A stretch of 64,000 nt of DNA from Kuschelorhynchus macadamiae (lineage: Eukaryota; Arthropoda; Insecta; Coleoptera; Curculionidae): contig JAUTXW010000595.1 in the NCBI GenBank assembly GCA_030620095.1, forward strand, positions 1 through 64,000, written 5' to 3'. Position 1 is the first letter of the stretch. Each line of letters begins with the position of its first letter. Below, in pieces: positions 1 through 10,717 of the stretch. The notes beneath the pieces are model-generated. The model searched no databases, was not told the origin of the DNA, and saw only the letters and a program-made list of their open reading frames with translations. A program made the position numbers and the translations under genes.

Positions 1-120
1 CCCCCCCCGACAGATTGACGAAATTGAGAAAACATGTTTTTCGGCACCTTGGGACTATCAAACGTAAAGATCTGAAACAATCTCGAAAGGGTTAAGGATT
101 ACAATACTTCCTTTACTATT
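1..120 (-). repeat. R510 family fragment, terminal part
   Basis: The stretch carries the R510 signature: 'gacagattgacgaaattgag', 'aaaacatgtttttcggcacc' and 'aaagatctgaaac'. The same order of words occurs near 21900-22000, 22440-22520 and 25290-25400 in this orientation, and inverted near 47400-47460 and 51190-51240. After about position 110 the match stops at 'gattacaatactt', close to where the copy at 25400 also stops. This may be the true edge of the repeat. It is non-coding. Confidence 0.8.
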
Positions 121-965
121 TCTCCCTACAATTGCTGTGCAGAAAATATTATTTCGGTAGTTATTTTAAATCTCCACAATTGTAAATAAAAGTTCAATAA
201 TTACATTATACAATATCGTGTAAAAAATTAAACGCGGATTTTTTCCGTGTATTTATCAGTAAATAAAAAAAAATCATAGAGCCCTAGTTTTGACCCGAAC
301 TGAGCGGTAAATTTATTTTCCATTCGCCTGGCCTACTTTTCCATTTCTGAAATAAGAGAACATCAAAATCGCCGAGATGCTCCTTTGTTTACCCTTTGTA
401 GCTTTGATCTTTATTGTGTGCACTTATGTCGTTTGTTATGGTATCGTTTTGCAGCGTTTGCCTGAGATCCAAACAAAATTCTTTGTTTTCTGCTCGCTTT
501 ATGGACATATTTGAGATTTTACCTACAGGATTCTAAATTTGATCAGGTTTTGAATTGGTATTGCCATCAACCGAAAAATGTAACTTATGGAACTAGTAAC
601 ATACAATATATTGACAGTGAAGAAGCTTGTGTATAAAAGTATTTCTGTATATAACGTGTCATTTTAGTCATTTATTATAGATATTTTTTTATTAATTTTT
701 ACATTTTTGAACATAATGTATCGAAGAAATTGAACATTAATTACTTAAAAATATATAGCAAGGCCTGTTATAACTTAAAGTACTTCGCTAAAAAGCTATT
801 TTGTTAATTTCAGCCAACTAAAATACCTGGATTTTGACATGTTACTATGACAACAACCTATTTTTTTCGAAAAATCACCCAACCCTTAAGCACTTAGTTG
901 TAAAATTAATAAATATTGTAAGCTGTAGCAGGGTAGAAAATATTTTTGTTAGATATTTATTTATA

Positions 966-969
<4 letters not shown>
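121..969. other. AT-rich stretch, nothing recognised
   Basis: No open reading frame, inverted repeat or family signature that I can support is visible here. Base composition matches other decayed intergenic stretches of the window. Confidence 0.5.

Positions 970-1017
<48 letters not shown>
970..1017. repeat. (AT)n microsatellite
   Basis: An uninterrupted run of TA dinucleotides of about 48 bases. The small reading frame across it, with alternating Ile and Tyr, is an artefact of the repeat. Confidence 0.97.
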
Positions 1018-1018
<1 letters not shown>

Positions 1019-1445
1019 CGGTTATAACTTTCAAATGTTGTAAGAAATTCCTTTGCACTACGGATTTATGGGTGAAATATAGAATAATTTCAAGAAAATG
1101 TTCCCATGTCCTTAAACAGATCTTCTTGTTCAGGATTTAGGCCAAAGTTGTTCACCAAATACGTTAAATCCTTTAGATTTTTACATAAATGTGGAATATG
1201 CTCAGATTCTTGCTCAAAAGGAACAAAGATTGTTCGTATTGCAAATCATTTTGTTATTAAATATTCAATTAGCTTTGCTTTTTACGATACACAAATGCCA
1301 AAAAGACGATTAACTACAAGGAATTTGGCTACCCGCAGCCAACTTTAATTGTATTATAACATAAAATTATTATATATTTTGTTTTGTTATTATTTAGTTA
1401 TTTTCATAAGTTTGTCTTTTTTGAAAATAAAGATTTTATGAATTT
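1018..1445. other. AT-rich stretch; flank of the hAT-A insertion
   Basis: There is one 80-codon reading frame at 1106-1348. It has no recognisable domain and a composition like its surroundings, so I do not call it a gene. The last eight bases, 'atgaattt' at 1438-1445, are the left target-site copy of the hAT-like element that starts at 1446. Confidence 0.5.
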
Positions 1446-1848
1446 TAGTGATTAGTCTCGTCTCGTCTCGCTTTCAAGACAAGACTCCAAATGTTACTTC
1501 AAATTTTCTTGCGAGAGAAGACGAGACTTTCAAAAAGTCTTCTCTCAAAATTGCACGAGAGTCTCCCAAAAGTTTCAAGCATCGCAGATTAAAATGCCAA
1601 ATATTAATTAATTATTCTAATTATCGCGAATGTCGTCGGTCGTACCGTCCTTTGTCCTCGAACAGTTCGGATACTGCGATTAGTAGGTTCGTAAATTATC
1701 GACGTATTAAGGTACGGTTTCCCCACGGTCGCCGGTCGCCGATGACCACGAGCACATAGTTGACGACTGATTCGAGCCAAAGTTTTATCTAATTTGCGTT
1801 TTCCCTAGCTCGGCGACTCAAGAACAGGAAAATGTGAACGTTTCGCGA

Positions 1849-2842
1849 AAAACTTTAATTTCAATGATGTGTAATTATCAAGAAGAAGAAGAAGAAGAAC
1901 TTCTACTTCTTTGTTTGACTGCAATAAAAAGGAAAAAAAATTTCATCAATATTCAAAAGTAGAAAACAAGAAGGAATTCAAGCGATTTTGATAAAGAAAC
2001 ATTTGATTGACAACGAAGTTAAATTTAAAGAATTCTTTTGAATTTCAGGCTATCATTTCAATTATATACTGGAGCTCATACAAAATGATATTAAAAAGGA
2101 AACCCTATAATCCGCGTAAAAGAGACCATTTTGACAAGCAGACAAATTGGCAATAACACTAAGCAAGGTAGGTGCAAGCAAATACTTTAATTTTCTTTAA
2201 ATATAAATGCATACAAAATAAAAATATTAGTGATTAACCAAAAAGTTTTGAAATAATTTGCTGCATGTCAGAACTATCCTGGAGCCGAGATGGTGGTAGT
2301 ACTTGTTCTGGCATTAATAATTGCAGTTCTATTTCAGAAATCACCTGAAAAACTTTAATTTCAATGATGTGTAATTATCAAGAAGAAGAAGAAGAACTTC
2401 TACTTCTTTGTTTGACTGCAATAAAAAAAGGAAAAAATTTCATCAATATTCAAAAGTAGAAAACAAGAAGGAATTCAAGCGATTTTGATAAAGAAACATT
2501 TGATTGACAACGAAGTTAAATTTAAAGAATTCTTTTGAATTTCAGGCTATCATTTCAATTATATACTGGAGCTCATACAAAATGATATTAAAAAGGAACC
2601 CTATAATCGCGTAAAGAGACCATTTTGACAACAGACAAATTGGCAATAACACTAAGGTAGGTGCAAGCAAATACTTTAATTTTCTTTAAATATAAATGCA
2701 TACAAAATAAAAATATTAGTGATTAACCAAAAAAGTTTTGAAATAATTTGCTGCGTCAGAACTATCCTGGAGCAGAGATGGTGGTAGTACTTGTTCTGGC
2801 ATTAATAATTGCAGTTCTATTTCAGAAATCACCTGAAACAGC
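1849..2842. repeat. Direct tandem duplication, about 490-500 bp unit
   Basis: 1849-2346 and 2349-2842 are near-identical direct copies, differing by small indels in the GAA run and the poly-A tracts. The unit contains the first coding exon of the Harbinger-2 transposase (plus strand) and the antisense 3' end of the MADF-BESS gene. The duplication therefore arose inside the element. Confidence 0.95.
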
Positions 2843-3149
2843 TTGTTTTTTGTTTGAACCCTTAATAGAGGTGGAACTTTTTTGACAGTTAAGGCAAGAC
2901 TCTCGAAAAGCACATCAATTTCATCCTTAGGGAGTGTAGATGGAATTGAAGAAAGCTACTTCATTAAATGTTCTCTCTCCAAGCAGCTCTTATTTTTATT
3001 TTTATTTCCAAATGTTTCTTTCTTTTTGATCGTGGCACATTCTTATCACTAGTTGAACATTTTACATTAGATGCGCCGATAGGCGCTAGTTCGTCGACAT
3101 TATTATTGGTGGGTTTTAAGAATTCAGAAGTTGTTTCTTTTAAACTTTC

Positions 3150-3179
3150 AAATTCAAATTCAAATTCAAATTCAAATAT
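3150..3179 (-). repeat. LINE 3' tail microsatellite, (TTTGAA)n
   Basis: Four to five tandem copies of AAATTC on the plus strand form the extreme 3' end of the minus-strand LINE. CR1/L2-type LINEs end in such short repeats rather than poly-A. The number of repeats is small. Confidence 0.8.
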
Positions 3180-3682
3180 ATTTTATTCATCAGTACAATA
3201 ATAATAAACATTTCATAAAAAATACAAAAAATTGTGCACTGACAGAAAAGGACTGCACCGCGATTAACAAACCGATCCACAAGGCCACATGATATGTGCC
3301 TGCGTGGTGCAGCCCTGAGAAAATTGGTAAAAAGAAAAAAACTTAACATTTTTAATAAAAAATAATTACGTAGAGTACCTATAATAAGCATACAGCAACG
3401 CTTTCGACTCAACATCCTCGAGTTATACAAAAAAAAATATATAGAAAAAGTGAAATAGTGAGCTTAAGTAGTTACCGTTCAATTTAAGCAAATCGAAAAC
3501 GTCACCGGCCGGCGCAGGATACAGGGAAGGGCGGGCGGAGCAACGGGCGAGCAAGCGAGCGGGGGGTCCGGACCGTGACACGACGGAGAAACCATGATAT
3601 ATGCATATGTCTATGTGAGTTAAAATAAAAAAAAAGGAAACGTACCAGAAAACCAGCATGACACTAGGAGTAACTAAAAACA

Positions 3683-6545
3683 TTAAGCGCTATTTATTTG
3701 CCGCTCCATTAACATGGTTTTAATATACCTAGTATATTTATTAAGGGAAAAATCCTTTACATTATCAGGGAGGCTATTCCACATTTGTACTGCTGCGAAA
3801 CTAAAAGACTTTTGAAAACCTGATGTTCTGTGCTGCGGTACTCTAAAGGCACCTACATTCCTTGTAAAGTGAGAATGATTAAATGAGCAAAATAGCGATT
3901 TTAAATAAGCCGGCTGGCCAGTTTTTAAAACTTTATAAATTAAAGAAAACATATGACATTTGCGCCTGTTTGCCATGGATAAAATTAGGGAACTGTTAAG
4001 ATGCGGAGTAATATGATCTCTATACGAAATATTGTAAGAAAAACGCATACAAGTATTTTGGAGTTTTTGAATAGAAGAAGCTATACGGACAGTCAAAGAA
4101 TTATTATAGACAATATCTCCATAATCGAGTAAAGATAGAATAAGTGTATTACATAAATAATACTTTGTTTTTGATGGTAAATATCTTTTTAAGCTGTAAA
4201 GTCTTTTTAAACGCATATAGCCAAGGCTAAGTTTTTTCTTAATATGTGATTGAAAAGTGAGTTCTGTGTCAAGAATAATTCCTAAATTTTTTACTTCAGA
4301 AACGAGTGGTATTTGAACATTGTTTATTTGTACATCAAATATCTCGGATATCTCCTGAGTTTGCCTTTTATTATTTCCCAATAATAGGATACATGATTTG
4401 CTTGCATTTAATTTGAGGTTATGATCGAGTGCAAATTGGTTTATGTGGTTTAGGTCGGAGTTGAATTTTAATTGTGAGTTATGTACATCATTAGCAGGAA
4501 AGGACATATAGATCTGAAGAATCGTCAGCATATTGCTGCAAATTCGAGTTTTTTATTACACTTCTCATATCAGCAACATATAAAGTAAATAACAGGGGAC
4601 CCAAGATGGACCCCTGCGGAACACCTGCAGCAACTGGCAGAAAATTAGACTTGTAAAAAACAGAATCCTTTTTAAGAACAACACAATGTAATCTGCTTCT
4701 TAGGTAAGATGAGAAAAATTTAAGTGAAATTTCCGACAGCCCGAAGTAACTAAGTTTTGCCATCAACATGTCGTGACTAAGAGTGTCAAAAGCTTTACTA
4801 AAATCCAAAAGCCCTAAACATATAATTTCCTTATTTTCTTCGTTGACTCTTATATCATTTATGAGCTTAGTGAGGCAAGTAGTTGTACTAAAATTTTTAC
4901 GAAATCCCGATTGGCAGTCAGGTATGATATTTAATGAATTTGCAAAAGAAAAAAGTTGACTATAAACGTGCTTCTCAATAATCTTTGACACAGACGACAG
5001 AATGCTGATAGGGCATAAATCTGTATATTCATTAGGATCAGGTATTTTAGCCACCGGCTTTATAATTGCTTTTTTCCACTGATCTGGATAAACTCCCTCC
5101 AAAATACAGGAGTTTATAATATTTATTAATGGGTTTTTACAAAATGGCAAACAAAGCTTTAAATCTTTAATCGACAGTTGATCCTCGCCGACTGCATTTG
5201 TATTTATTGAATTTATTATTTTGAGCAGAGAATATTCATCAATTAATTCTAAATTTAATTCTAATGTGACATTTAGGTGTTTATTGTGATTATAAAAAAA
5301 TTTCTTTTCCTCTGACGAAGTATCAGCAACCTTACAACAGTTCGCGTAATAATCATTGAGAGCCGTCGCATCACAAAGTTTAGAAGGAATATCTACAATT
5401 GGTTTAGATATCAGATTTAATTGCTTTGCACTTTTCCAAAACCTACTACCGTTTTCCTTAGATAATGTATTGAAATATTCAATTTTTTCGCGAACAATAG
5501 CGTGTTTTGTATAATTTCTTAATTGGCGATAATATTGTAAACTAGTTTGTGTTTTATTTTTTAAATATTTTTTATGAGCTTTATCTCTCAATTTAATCAG
5601 CAATTTAATATTTTCCGTAATCCATGGAATAAAGGGCTTAAATTTGATTTTTTTATGCTGTATGGGTGCATGTTTATTAATTAAGTCCAAAATATACCTA
5701 TTAAAATTTTGAAGTTTGACATTAATGTCCCTAGTAAAATATATATTATCCCAATTTATTTGTTGAGCATCTCTCTCAAAATTATTTAAAATAATCCCTT
5801 TATAGTTTCTGAAAGATATGTACTTTTCCTCTTCCGCCTTTATGGAAATGTTCAAGATTGAGTATATTAAACAATGATCAGATATTGCATCGGATATGGC
5901 TACTGATTCGCTTTTTAGTGGTATCAAAGTGGCATTTGTAATGATAACGTCGATAAGGGTTGAAGAGTTAGTAGACATGTTTGTACGCGTAGGATCCTTA
6001 ATTTGCTGTGTGAGATCAAATGTTTCTAATAACTTTTGCAGCTTAATTTTAGGAGCAGAATGCTTTAAAAGATCAATGTTTAGATCTCCAGTGAATATTA
6101 CGTGATCATAAAATGGAACGGATAGGGCCATTATGTCTTCTAAGCACTCTATAAAAGTGTCAGGGTTATTAGCTGGAGGACGGTATATTGTTGTGAATAA
6201 AATGGTTTTTTTATTTAAATTCAGTCTTACACTCATAAACTCGCAGTCTTCTGATGATACATCAAGTTGAACTGGTTTGTATTGGATGTGTTTTTTAATA
6301 TAAATTCCAACTCCCCCTGCTCGACCGTCCCTATCTTTACGAATTAAATTATATCCATTGATACTCAATACATTGCTATCATGAGCCGATGTGAGCCAGG
6401 TTTCTGAGAGTCCCAGGATATCGAAGTTAAAAGTGCTTACATAATTACACATTTCATCGAAGCCTGTGTTAAGAGAACGTACATTAAGATGCGCTACACT
6501 AAGGTTCTTATGCTGGTTTCCCGTTTGCACATACAGACTATCCAT
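3683..6545 (-). pseudogene. LINE ORF2: endonuclease and reverse transcriptase, one frameshift
   Basis: Polyprotein that nicks target DNA and primes reverse transcription there. The start ATG at 6545 begins MDSLYVQTGNQ. The N-terminal APE-like endonuclease shows LNVRSLN, LSETWLT, IYRPP, GDLNIDLL and SDHCLI. Residues from about 440 are the reverse transcriptase, with LGLLDFSKAFD, GVPQGSILGPLLF and the catalytic YADD. Immediately after YADD, at about 4525, one extra T shifts the frame: the upstream frame stops at 4491 and the downstream frame runs on from about 4531 to a stop at 3683. Apart from that single base the gene of about 950 codons reads through. This suggests a fairly recent insertion. 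The C-terminal part has no RNase H signature. Confidence 0.92.
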
Positions 6546-7155
6546 CGCCCCCGGAGATCATCCACCCCACACTCGCGCGAACGCCCGCGGCCCGACACAA
6601 CCCTAAATCCCCCATGACATACAAAATAGGATCTAAATTAGGCATTACTACAACTAATAAAATCTTAACTATCTTAAAATCTACTTCTATAAACTAAAAA
6701 AAAAAAAAAATAGACCTGTTACAAAGCCTATAAACCCCTCAAACGTTTGAAGTGTTTACATGTATGGCTAAGTTGCGCCGAACAATAGAAAAAAATAATG
6801 ATTCGTTTAGTTTCTGCACATATACAGAGCTGAGATAAATTTAAAAAAGTTAATTTTTAGCCTTAATAAGAAAGCAAGAAATATTTTATCTTTAGGTGAT
6901 ACCTGTAAATCAAAATTTGTGAATGAAAATAATAAGCAATAACAAGAAATGTTCATTAACAAAAGGCATACCGATAAAATAAAATTTTATTATAGTCTAT
7001 AATAGTATTAGTTACCTATAATTATACAGGTACGAGTGAGTACACACTTGAAACCATATCAAGATTAAAGTTATAGAGATGGAATATTTGTCTTTATATG
7101 TAAAATGGCAACATGCAACACATACCTCGGTATAAATGCAAAAATATCCCTGGTA

Positions 7156-7899
7156 TTATTCTGAATCACTAACGGGCACTACATCAGATATTTTGTTGAG
7201 TTTTTCCAGCGAACTAACAGTCACTTTTCCACCTTTATACAAAACAATCACTTTACCCCCGACCGTCCAACACAAATTTTGGAATTTTTCTTTCGCGGTC
7301 TTAAATAACGCTAGGTTATCAGAAGTAAGTACTTCAGTGAACAAAACTCCGGTACCCTTAAGTTTTTTCTTGATGTAAAATATTTTATCACGCAGCCACC
7401 GATTACAAAAAGAGACTACAACTGGCCTTGGTTTTGCTACGTTTGGTTTTTTAATTCCTAGCCGATAGCAGTAGTTTAGGTCGGATTTACGAATTTCGAT
7501 GTCGATTTTGCTGCATACTAAGCCAACGACACTTTCGTACAAATCTGACGTTTGTTGTTCTTCAACGCCATGGATTAAAATGTTGTTTTGATTGGTGGAC
7601 ATTGTATGTCTTGACGTATCGCTTTTTAGTTGCTGGATATCCTGTCTGATACTCTGCAAGGAATCCAGGACAGATTTTTCGAAATAGGAAAATTTTTCAG
7701 CCAGCCTGGTCATATCAGTATTTGTTTGATTATTTCTAGAACTAGATCTCCCTGCGGCCCTGTCGACCAAGTCCTTTCTAAAACTGTCAAGGTCGGCTGT
7801 GAATTTGGCCGCCATTTGTTCCATTCGTTCATTGAGTTTCTGAACATCGCCATTCTGCTTCCTAGAGGAATCATCCCCTTTATTTCCTCCTCTTGTCAT
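7156..7899 (-). CDS. LINE ORF1 protein, coiled coil plus RRM-like fold
   Basis: An intact frame of 247 codons. I place the start at the ATG of MTRGGNKGDD (7899), because the four codons before it begin with GTG. Residues about 20-110 are charged and heptad-like (LNERMEQMAAKF, LAEKFSYFEKSVLDSLQ), consistent with a trimerising coiled coil. From about residue 110, ILIHGVEEQQ, YRLGIKK, PRPVVVSF and FTEVLTSDN match the RRM and C-terminal layout of L1-type ORF1 proteins, which bind the element RNA and act as chaperones. It lies about 610 bp upstream of ORF2 on the same strand. Assignment to the ORF1p fold is by motif layout only. Confidence 0.82.
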   Translation of the reverse strand: MTRGGNKGDDSSRKQNGDVQKLNERMEQMAAKFTADLDSFRKDLVDRAAGRSSSRNNQTNTDMTRLAEKFSYFEKSVLDSLQSIRQDIQQLKSDTSRHTMSTNQNNILIHGVEEQQTSDLYESVVGLVCSKIDIEIRKSDLNYCYRLGIKKPNVAKPRPVVVSFCNRWLRDKIFYIKKKLKGTGVLFTEVLTSDNLALFKTAKEKFQNLCWTVGGKVIVLYKGGKVTVSSLEKLNKISDVVPVSDSE

Positions 7900-8316
7900 G
7901 ATGCACAACACTAGTCAAGCACTGAAAACTTATCTTTACTTAATAATGTGCAAAAATATCTATGAAAATTTGAAAAATTGTCGGATCGACGCAACCACAC
8001 GTTTACTTAGCCGTGCGCGCGCATGATGAATCCATCTAGTTCGCGGATATTACTTCTATCTTCGTCAGAATTTAATTGTGTGTTAGAAATTTGCGAATCA
8101 GCACTGGATAATACCCTACAATAGTAAAAATATTTAAGATTTTCTCTCAATGTAACATCAGAAACTTAGTTACAGCAATAAAAAACATTCTCAGTTAGCC
8201 AAGAACCATAAAAATCATATTAATTTTATATATTGCATATCACTAGTCAATGTAAGTAATATTTTTAAAATATTGCACACGTGGCATCTGAAATGTTTAT
8301 TGGTTCTCTCTACGTA

Positions 8317-8760
8317 CGGTGGTGAGCAAAAAAAACTGGGACATTCAAGGTCAGGCTAAAATATAGTAGTCTGAACAAAGCTTAATTTTTGTTAGGTAGG
8401 ATTGTCAATTTCAGCTAGTTTAACATATGTCGTTTATCTTCTAACATATCAAAGTGACCTATGTCAAATATTTTCAGAGAATTATGCCGCGATTAACCGG
8501 AAATCAAAGGGTTGTTTCAAATAGGTCTACCTAAATTTTTTATTTAAATGTATGTATGTATAGATCAAAAATTTTGTAATAAAAACTAATTTAGTTTAAT
8601 ATTCAGCTTTTAAAACATAATTTTTTTATATTACCCTGTATAGTTTATATTAATGTCACGATAACGTCAACATTTTTAAGCCTCGTTCACCATCGTATTA
8701 TCTGTCATGTTAAATTTATTGAATGACCTTGAATGTCCCAGTTTTTTTTGCTCACGACCG
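8317..8760. mobile_element. Tc1/mariner-type MITE, 444 bp
   Basis: The left end CGGTGGTGAGCAAAAAAAAC is matched inverted at the right end as ...GTTTTTTTTGCTCACGACCG. The inverted repeat extends about 37 bp, through 'tgggacattcaaggtca'. The flanks are TA (8315-8316 and 8761-8762), the duplication made by Tc1/mariner transposases. There is no coding capacity. It inserted into an intron of the Harbinger-2 MADF-BESS gene. Confidence 0.93.
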
Positions 8761-10717
8761 TACAACATGGATACCTTCTTTCGTATTCTATGACGTAGAG
8801 AAACTGTAACTGATCCAAAATTGGATTTCTTTTTCGATTTCCCATGGCAGCAGACCCCGTCGGCTGTTTGGTCTTCTTCTTCTGTTTGTAATAATTATCT
8901 CGGATGTTTTTCCATCTTTTTTTGCATGCCGCAACTAAAATAAAGATTAGGTAAATGGTTTTTTTGAAAGTAATTCATAATAGTAAAATAAAAACTACCA
9001 CAGTGTAAGCCTAATAATAGATAAATAAAAATCTAATAGGTACAATGCTATATATATAGTTAGTACTATAGTACTCAAGATGGTATTTGTATTAATGAAT
9101 TATATATCATAGTTTACATTTATTTTAGGTTGGATTATTGTTTCAGGTTCCTTGCAACAAGAGAGTCTTACAGATAATTAGTTTTTTCATTTCGAATTTC
9201 TCACAGTTGCATAAGCACATTCGTACCAACTGTTCTAAAAAGGATATGTGAAAAATTAATGCCGATTCGCCTTCCATCTCCTTCACAAATTGATTTTAAA
9301 GCAAAAGCAGAAGAATTCTGGTCTCGCTGGAACTTTCCGAATGTTATGGCTGCCATTGATGGAAAACACGTGCGAATAATGTGCCCAAATAAAAGCGGCT
9401 CTTTTTTTTTAATTATAAGAGTTATTTTTCGATAGTTTTTTTAGCTCTTGTTGATGTTAACTACAAGTTTTTGACTGTCGACATCGGATCTTATGGGAAA
9501 GAAGGCGAAGCAGGAATTTTTTCAAAATCAAAAGTTGGGCAGGACATTTACGGCGGAAACTTTAATTTTCCTCCACCCTCAGTACTTCCTCGCACCAAAA
9601 AAACAAGTACTGGAGGACCCAAGGCACTTTTCAATTCAATTACAGATTCTCTCGGGCAAGAAGAGTAACCGAAAATGCCTTTGGCATACTCTGTCATACA
9701 TTTAGAATTTTTTTCACTCCCATAAATGTCAAACCGTCAACTATTGATTTAATCATTCTTGCTAGGTGTTGTTTACACAATATGTTGCGCAATGAATATT
9801 TACTCAACAATCCACGAAAAACTCATTTGGAAGAAAACTTGTTTACATTTCCTACTGCAAATATGATTCCTCTGAACAGGAGGTTTTGCTTGCGCAGAAG
9901 GTACCTAAGTACGTAGTAGATTTACAGATTATTTTATAATAGAGGGAGTTGTAAATTGGCAGAACACAACAAATTAGTCCTGCATTTTCTTTGTAATATT
10001 CGTTAACTTATTATAAAAAATATAATTATTTAATGAACTTACCATTTTTATTTAAAATGTCGGCAATTTGCTTCCAAATGGTCTCCTTAGCAGTATGCAA
10101 TTTATATTCTGGATTTTGTGGATCATAAAATTACTGGATGGTCAGCTATGAAATGAACAAGTTGTTCATCCTCTAAATTCGAAAATTCTTCCATTACTTC
10201 ACTGTGGTACTGTATAATAAATTATTAAACACTTAAATTCGACGCGAATATTTCGCTTGACTGCTCTCGGAGCGGTATGGCGACTGGTCGTTGAGCCAAT
10301 GTCGAACGATGCTCGGTAGTAGCGACTGAGTCGCCGCCCGGAACACATACGCATTTAAAAAGCATTGGAGGTGTCCGGGCGAATTGGTCGTCGCTACTCG
10401 GTCGTCGGCGACCGGCGATCGTGGAGGAAACCGTACCTTTAGGCCGTGTTTCCACGGGCCACATTTTGAAGTTGATAGCGACGATAAAAAGTGGTTCGTT
10501 AGTGGTCTAGTGTCGCCAGCTTGCAGTTCCATTTACGGCAGTGGAAAAAGTTTAGTGCTTTTTACACGAGTGTTTTGTCGACCACAGTTAAACTTCTGCC
10601 GCCGTGAGTCGTCGAGCCCGTCCACTAACCACAAGCCGACTGCAGCGCGGTCCTTTTTTCACGGGCCACTTGCAAGGCGACCACTTTCTTGTCACCGTCA
10701 AGTCGTAGTGTTCGAGA

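Larger units (their letters stand above)
3146..8035 (-). mobile_element. Non-LTR retrotransposon (LINE), near full length
   Basis: Minus-strand element with a 5' leader (about 8035-7900), ORF1, a spacer of about 610 bp, ORF2 and a 3' end in a short TTTGAA-type microsatellite (3150-3179). The 3' UTR contains a GC-rich block at 3500-3600 unlike its surroundings. It inserted into the third exon of the Harbinger-2 MADF-BESS gene. The coding frame of that gene resumes on both sides, which fixes the insertion site, but I could not find a clean target duplication. The two-ORF layout with an endonuclease and a simple-repeat tail fits the CR1/L2/Jockey group. I cannot place it more finely. Confidence 0.88.
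1865..9916 (+). pseudogene. Harbinger-2 DDE transposase, split and decayed
   Basis: PIF/Harbinger transposase, the nuclease that cuts and joins at TTA/TAA sites. Exon 1 (about 1865-2166) is present twice (again about 2363-2657). It ends in a helical region with the words YHFNYILELIQ and LAITLR before a GTAGGT donor. Exon 2 starts at 9147 after 'tttcag', and the join restores the family word LRFLATRESY. Exon 2 holds the first catalytic Asp in MAAIDGKHVRI, the second in LVDVNYKF, and the Glu in RRVTENAFGI, so all three acidic positions survive. Several frameshifts and in-frame stops, for example around 9420-9450, break the frame. The exons lie in mirror order to the copy at 10866-13296. The stop at 9914-9916 is where the family C-terminus is expected. 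Confidence 0.82.
2716..10194 (-). pseudogene. Harbinger-2 MADF-BESS partner protein, interrupted
   Basis: Partner of the Harbinger transposase; in this superfamily the Myb/MADF protein binds DNA and helps bring the transposase to the ends. Exon 1 (10194-10043) starts MEEFSNLEDEQLVHFIADHP and has the MADF word TAKETIWKQIADILN before a GTAAGT donor, with one frameshift. Exon 2 (8934 to about 8775) has CKKRWKNIRDNYYKQKKKT, the second MADF helix. A third exon begins near 8137 (VLSSADSQISNTQLN), is cut by the LINE, and resumes at about 3145. A BESS-like end, ESLALTVKKVPPLL, lies at 2830-2900 and the stop is at 2716. The mariner MITE lies in the intron between the second and third exons. The transposase exon at 9147-9916 sits inside its first intron, on the other strand. 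Confidence 0.8.
1710..10438. mobile_element. PIF/Harbinger element, copy 2 (degenerate, interrupted)
   Basis: The left end AGGTACGGTTTCC... at 1710 is matched by the inverse ...GGAAACCGTACCT ending at 10438. The homology continues inward through a GC-rich region with 'cgccggtcgccga'. The flanks are TTA at 1707-1709 and TTA at 10439-10441, the 3-bp TTA/TAA duplication typical of PIF/Harbinger. The element carries the two expected genes: a DDE transposase on the plus strand and a MADF-BESS (Myb-like) partner on the minus strand. A LINE (about 3146-8035) and a mariner MITE (8317-8760) have inserted into the partner gene region. Both genes have stops and shifts, so it cannot move by itself. Confidence 0.88.

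Noticed and set aside
834..1043. 69-codon frame with an Ile/Tyr repeat.
   Set aside because: It is the translated (AT)n microsatellite.
1106..1348. 80-codon frame with several Cys residues.
   Set aside because: No domain, no upstream signal, and composition like the AT-rich background.
3140..3430. Minus-strand 96-codon frame ending in an Asn-Leu repeat.
   Set aside because: It reads through the LINE 3' UTR and its TTTGAA tail; there is no coding signature.
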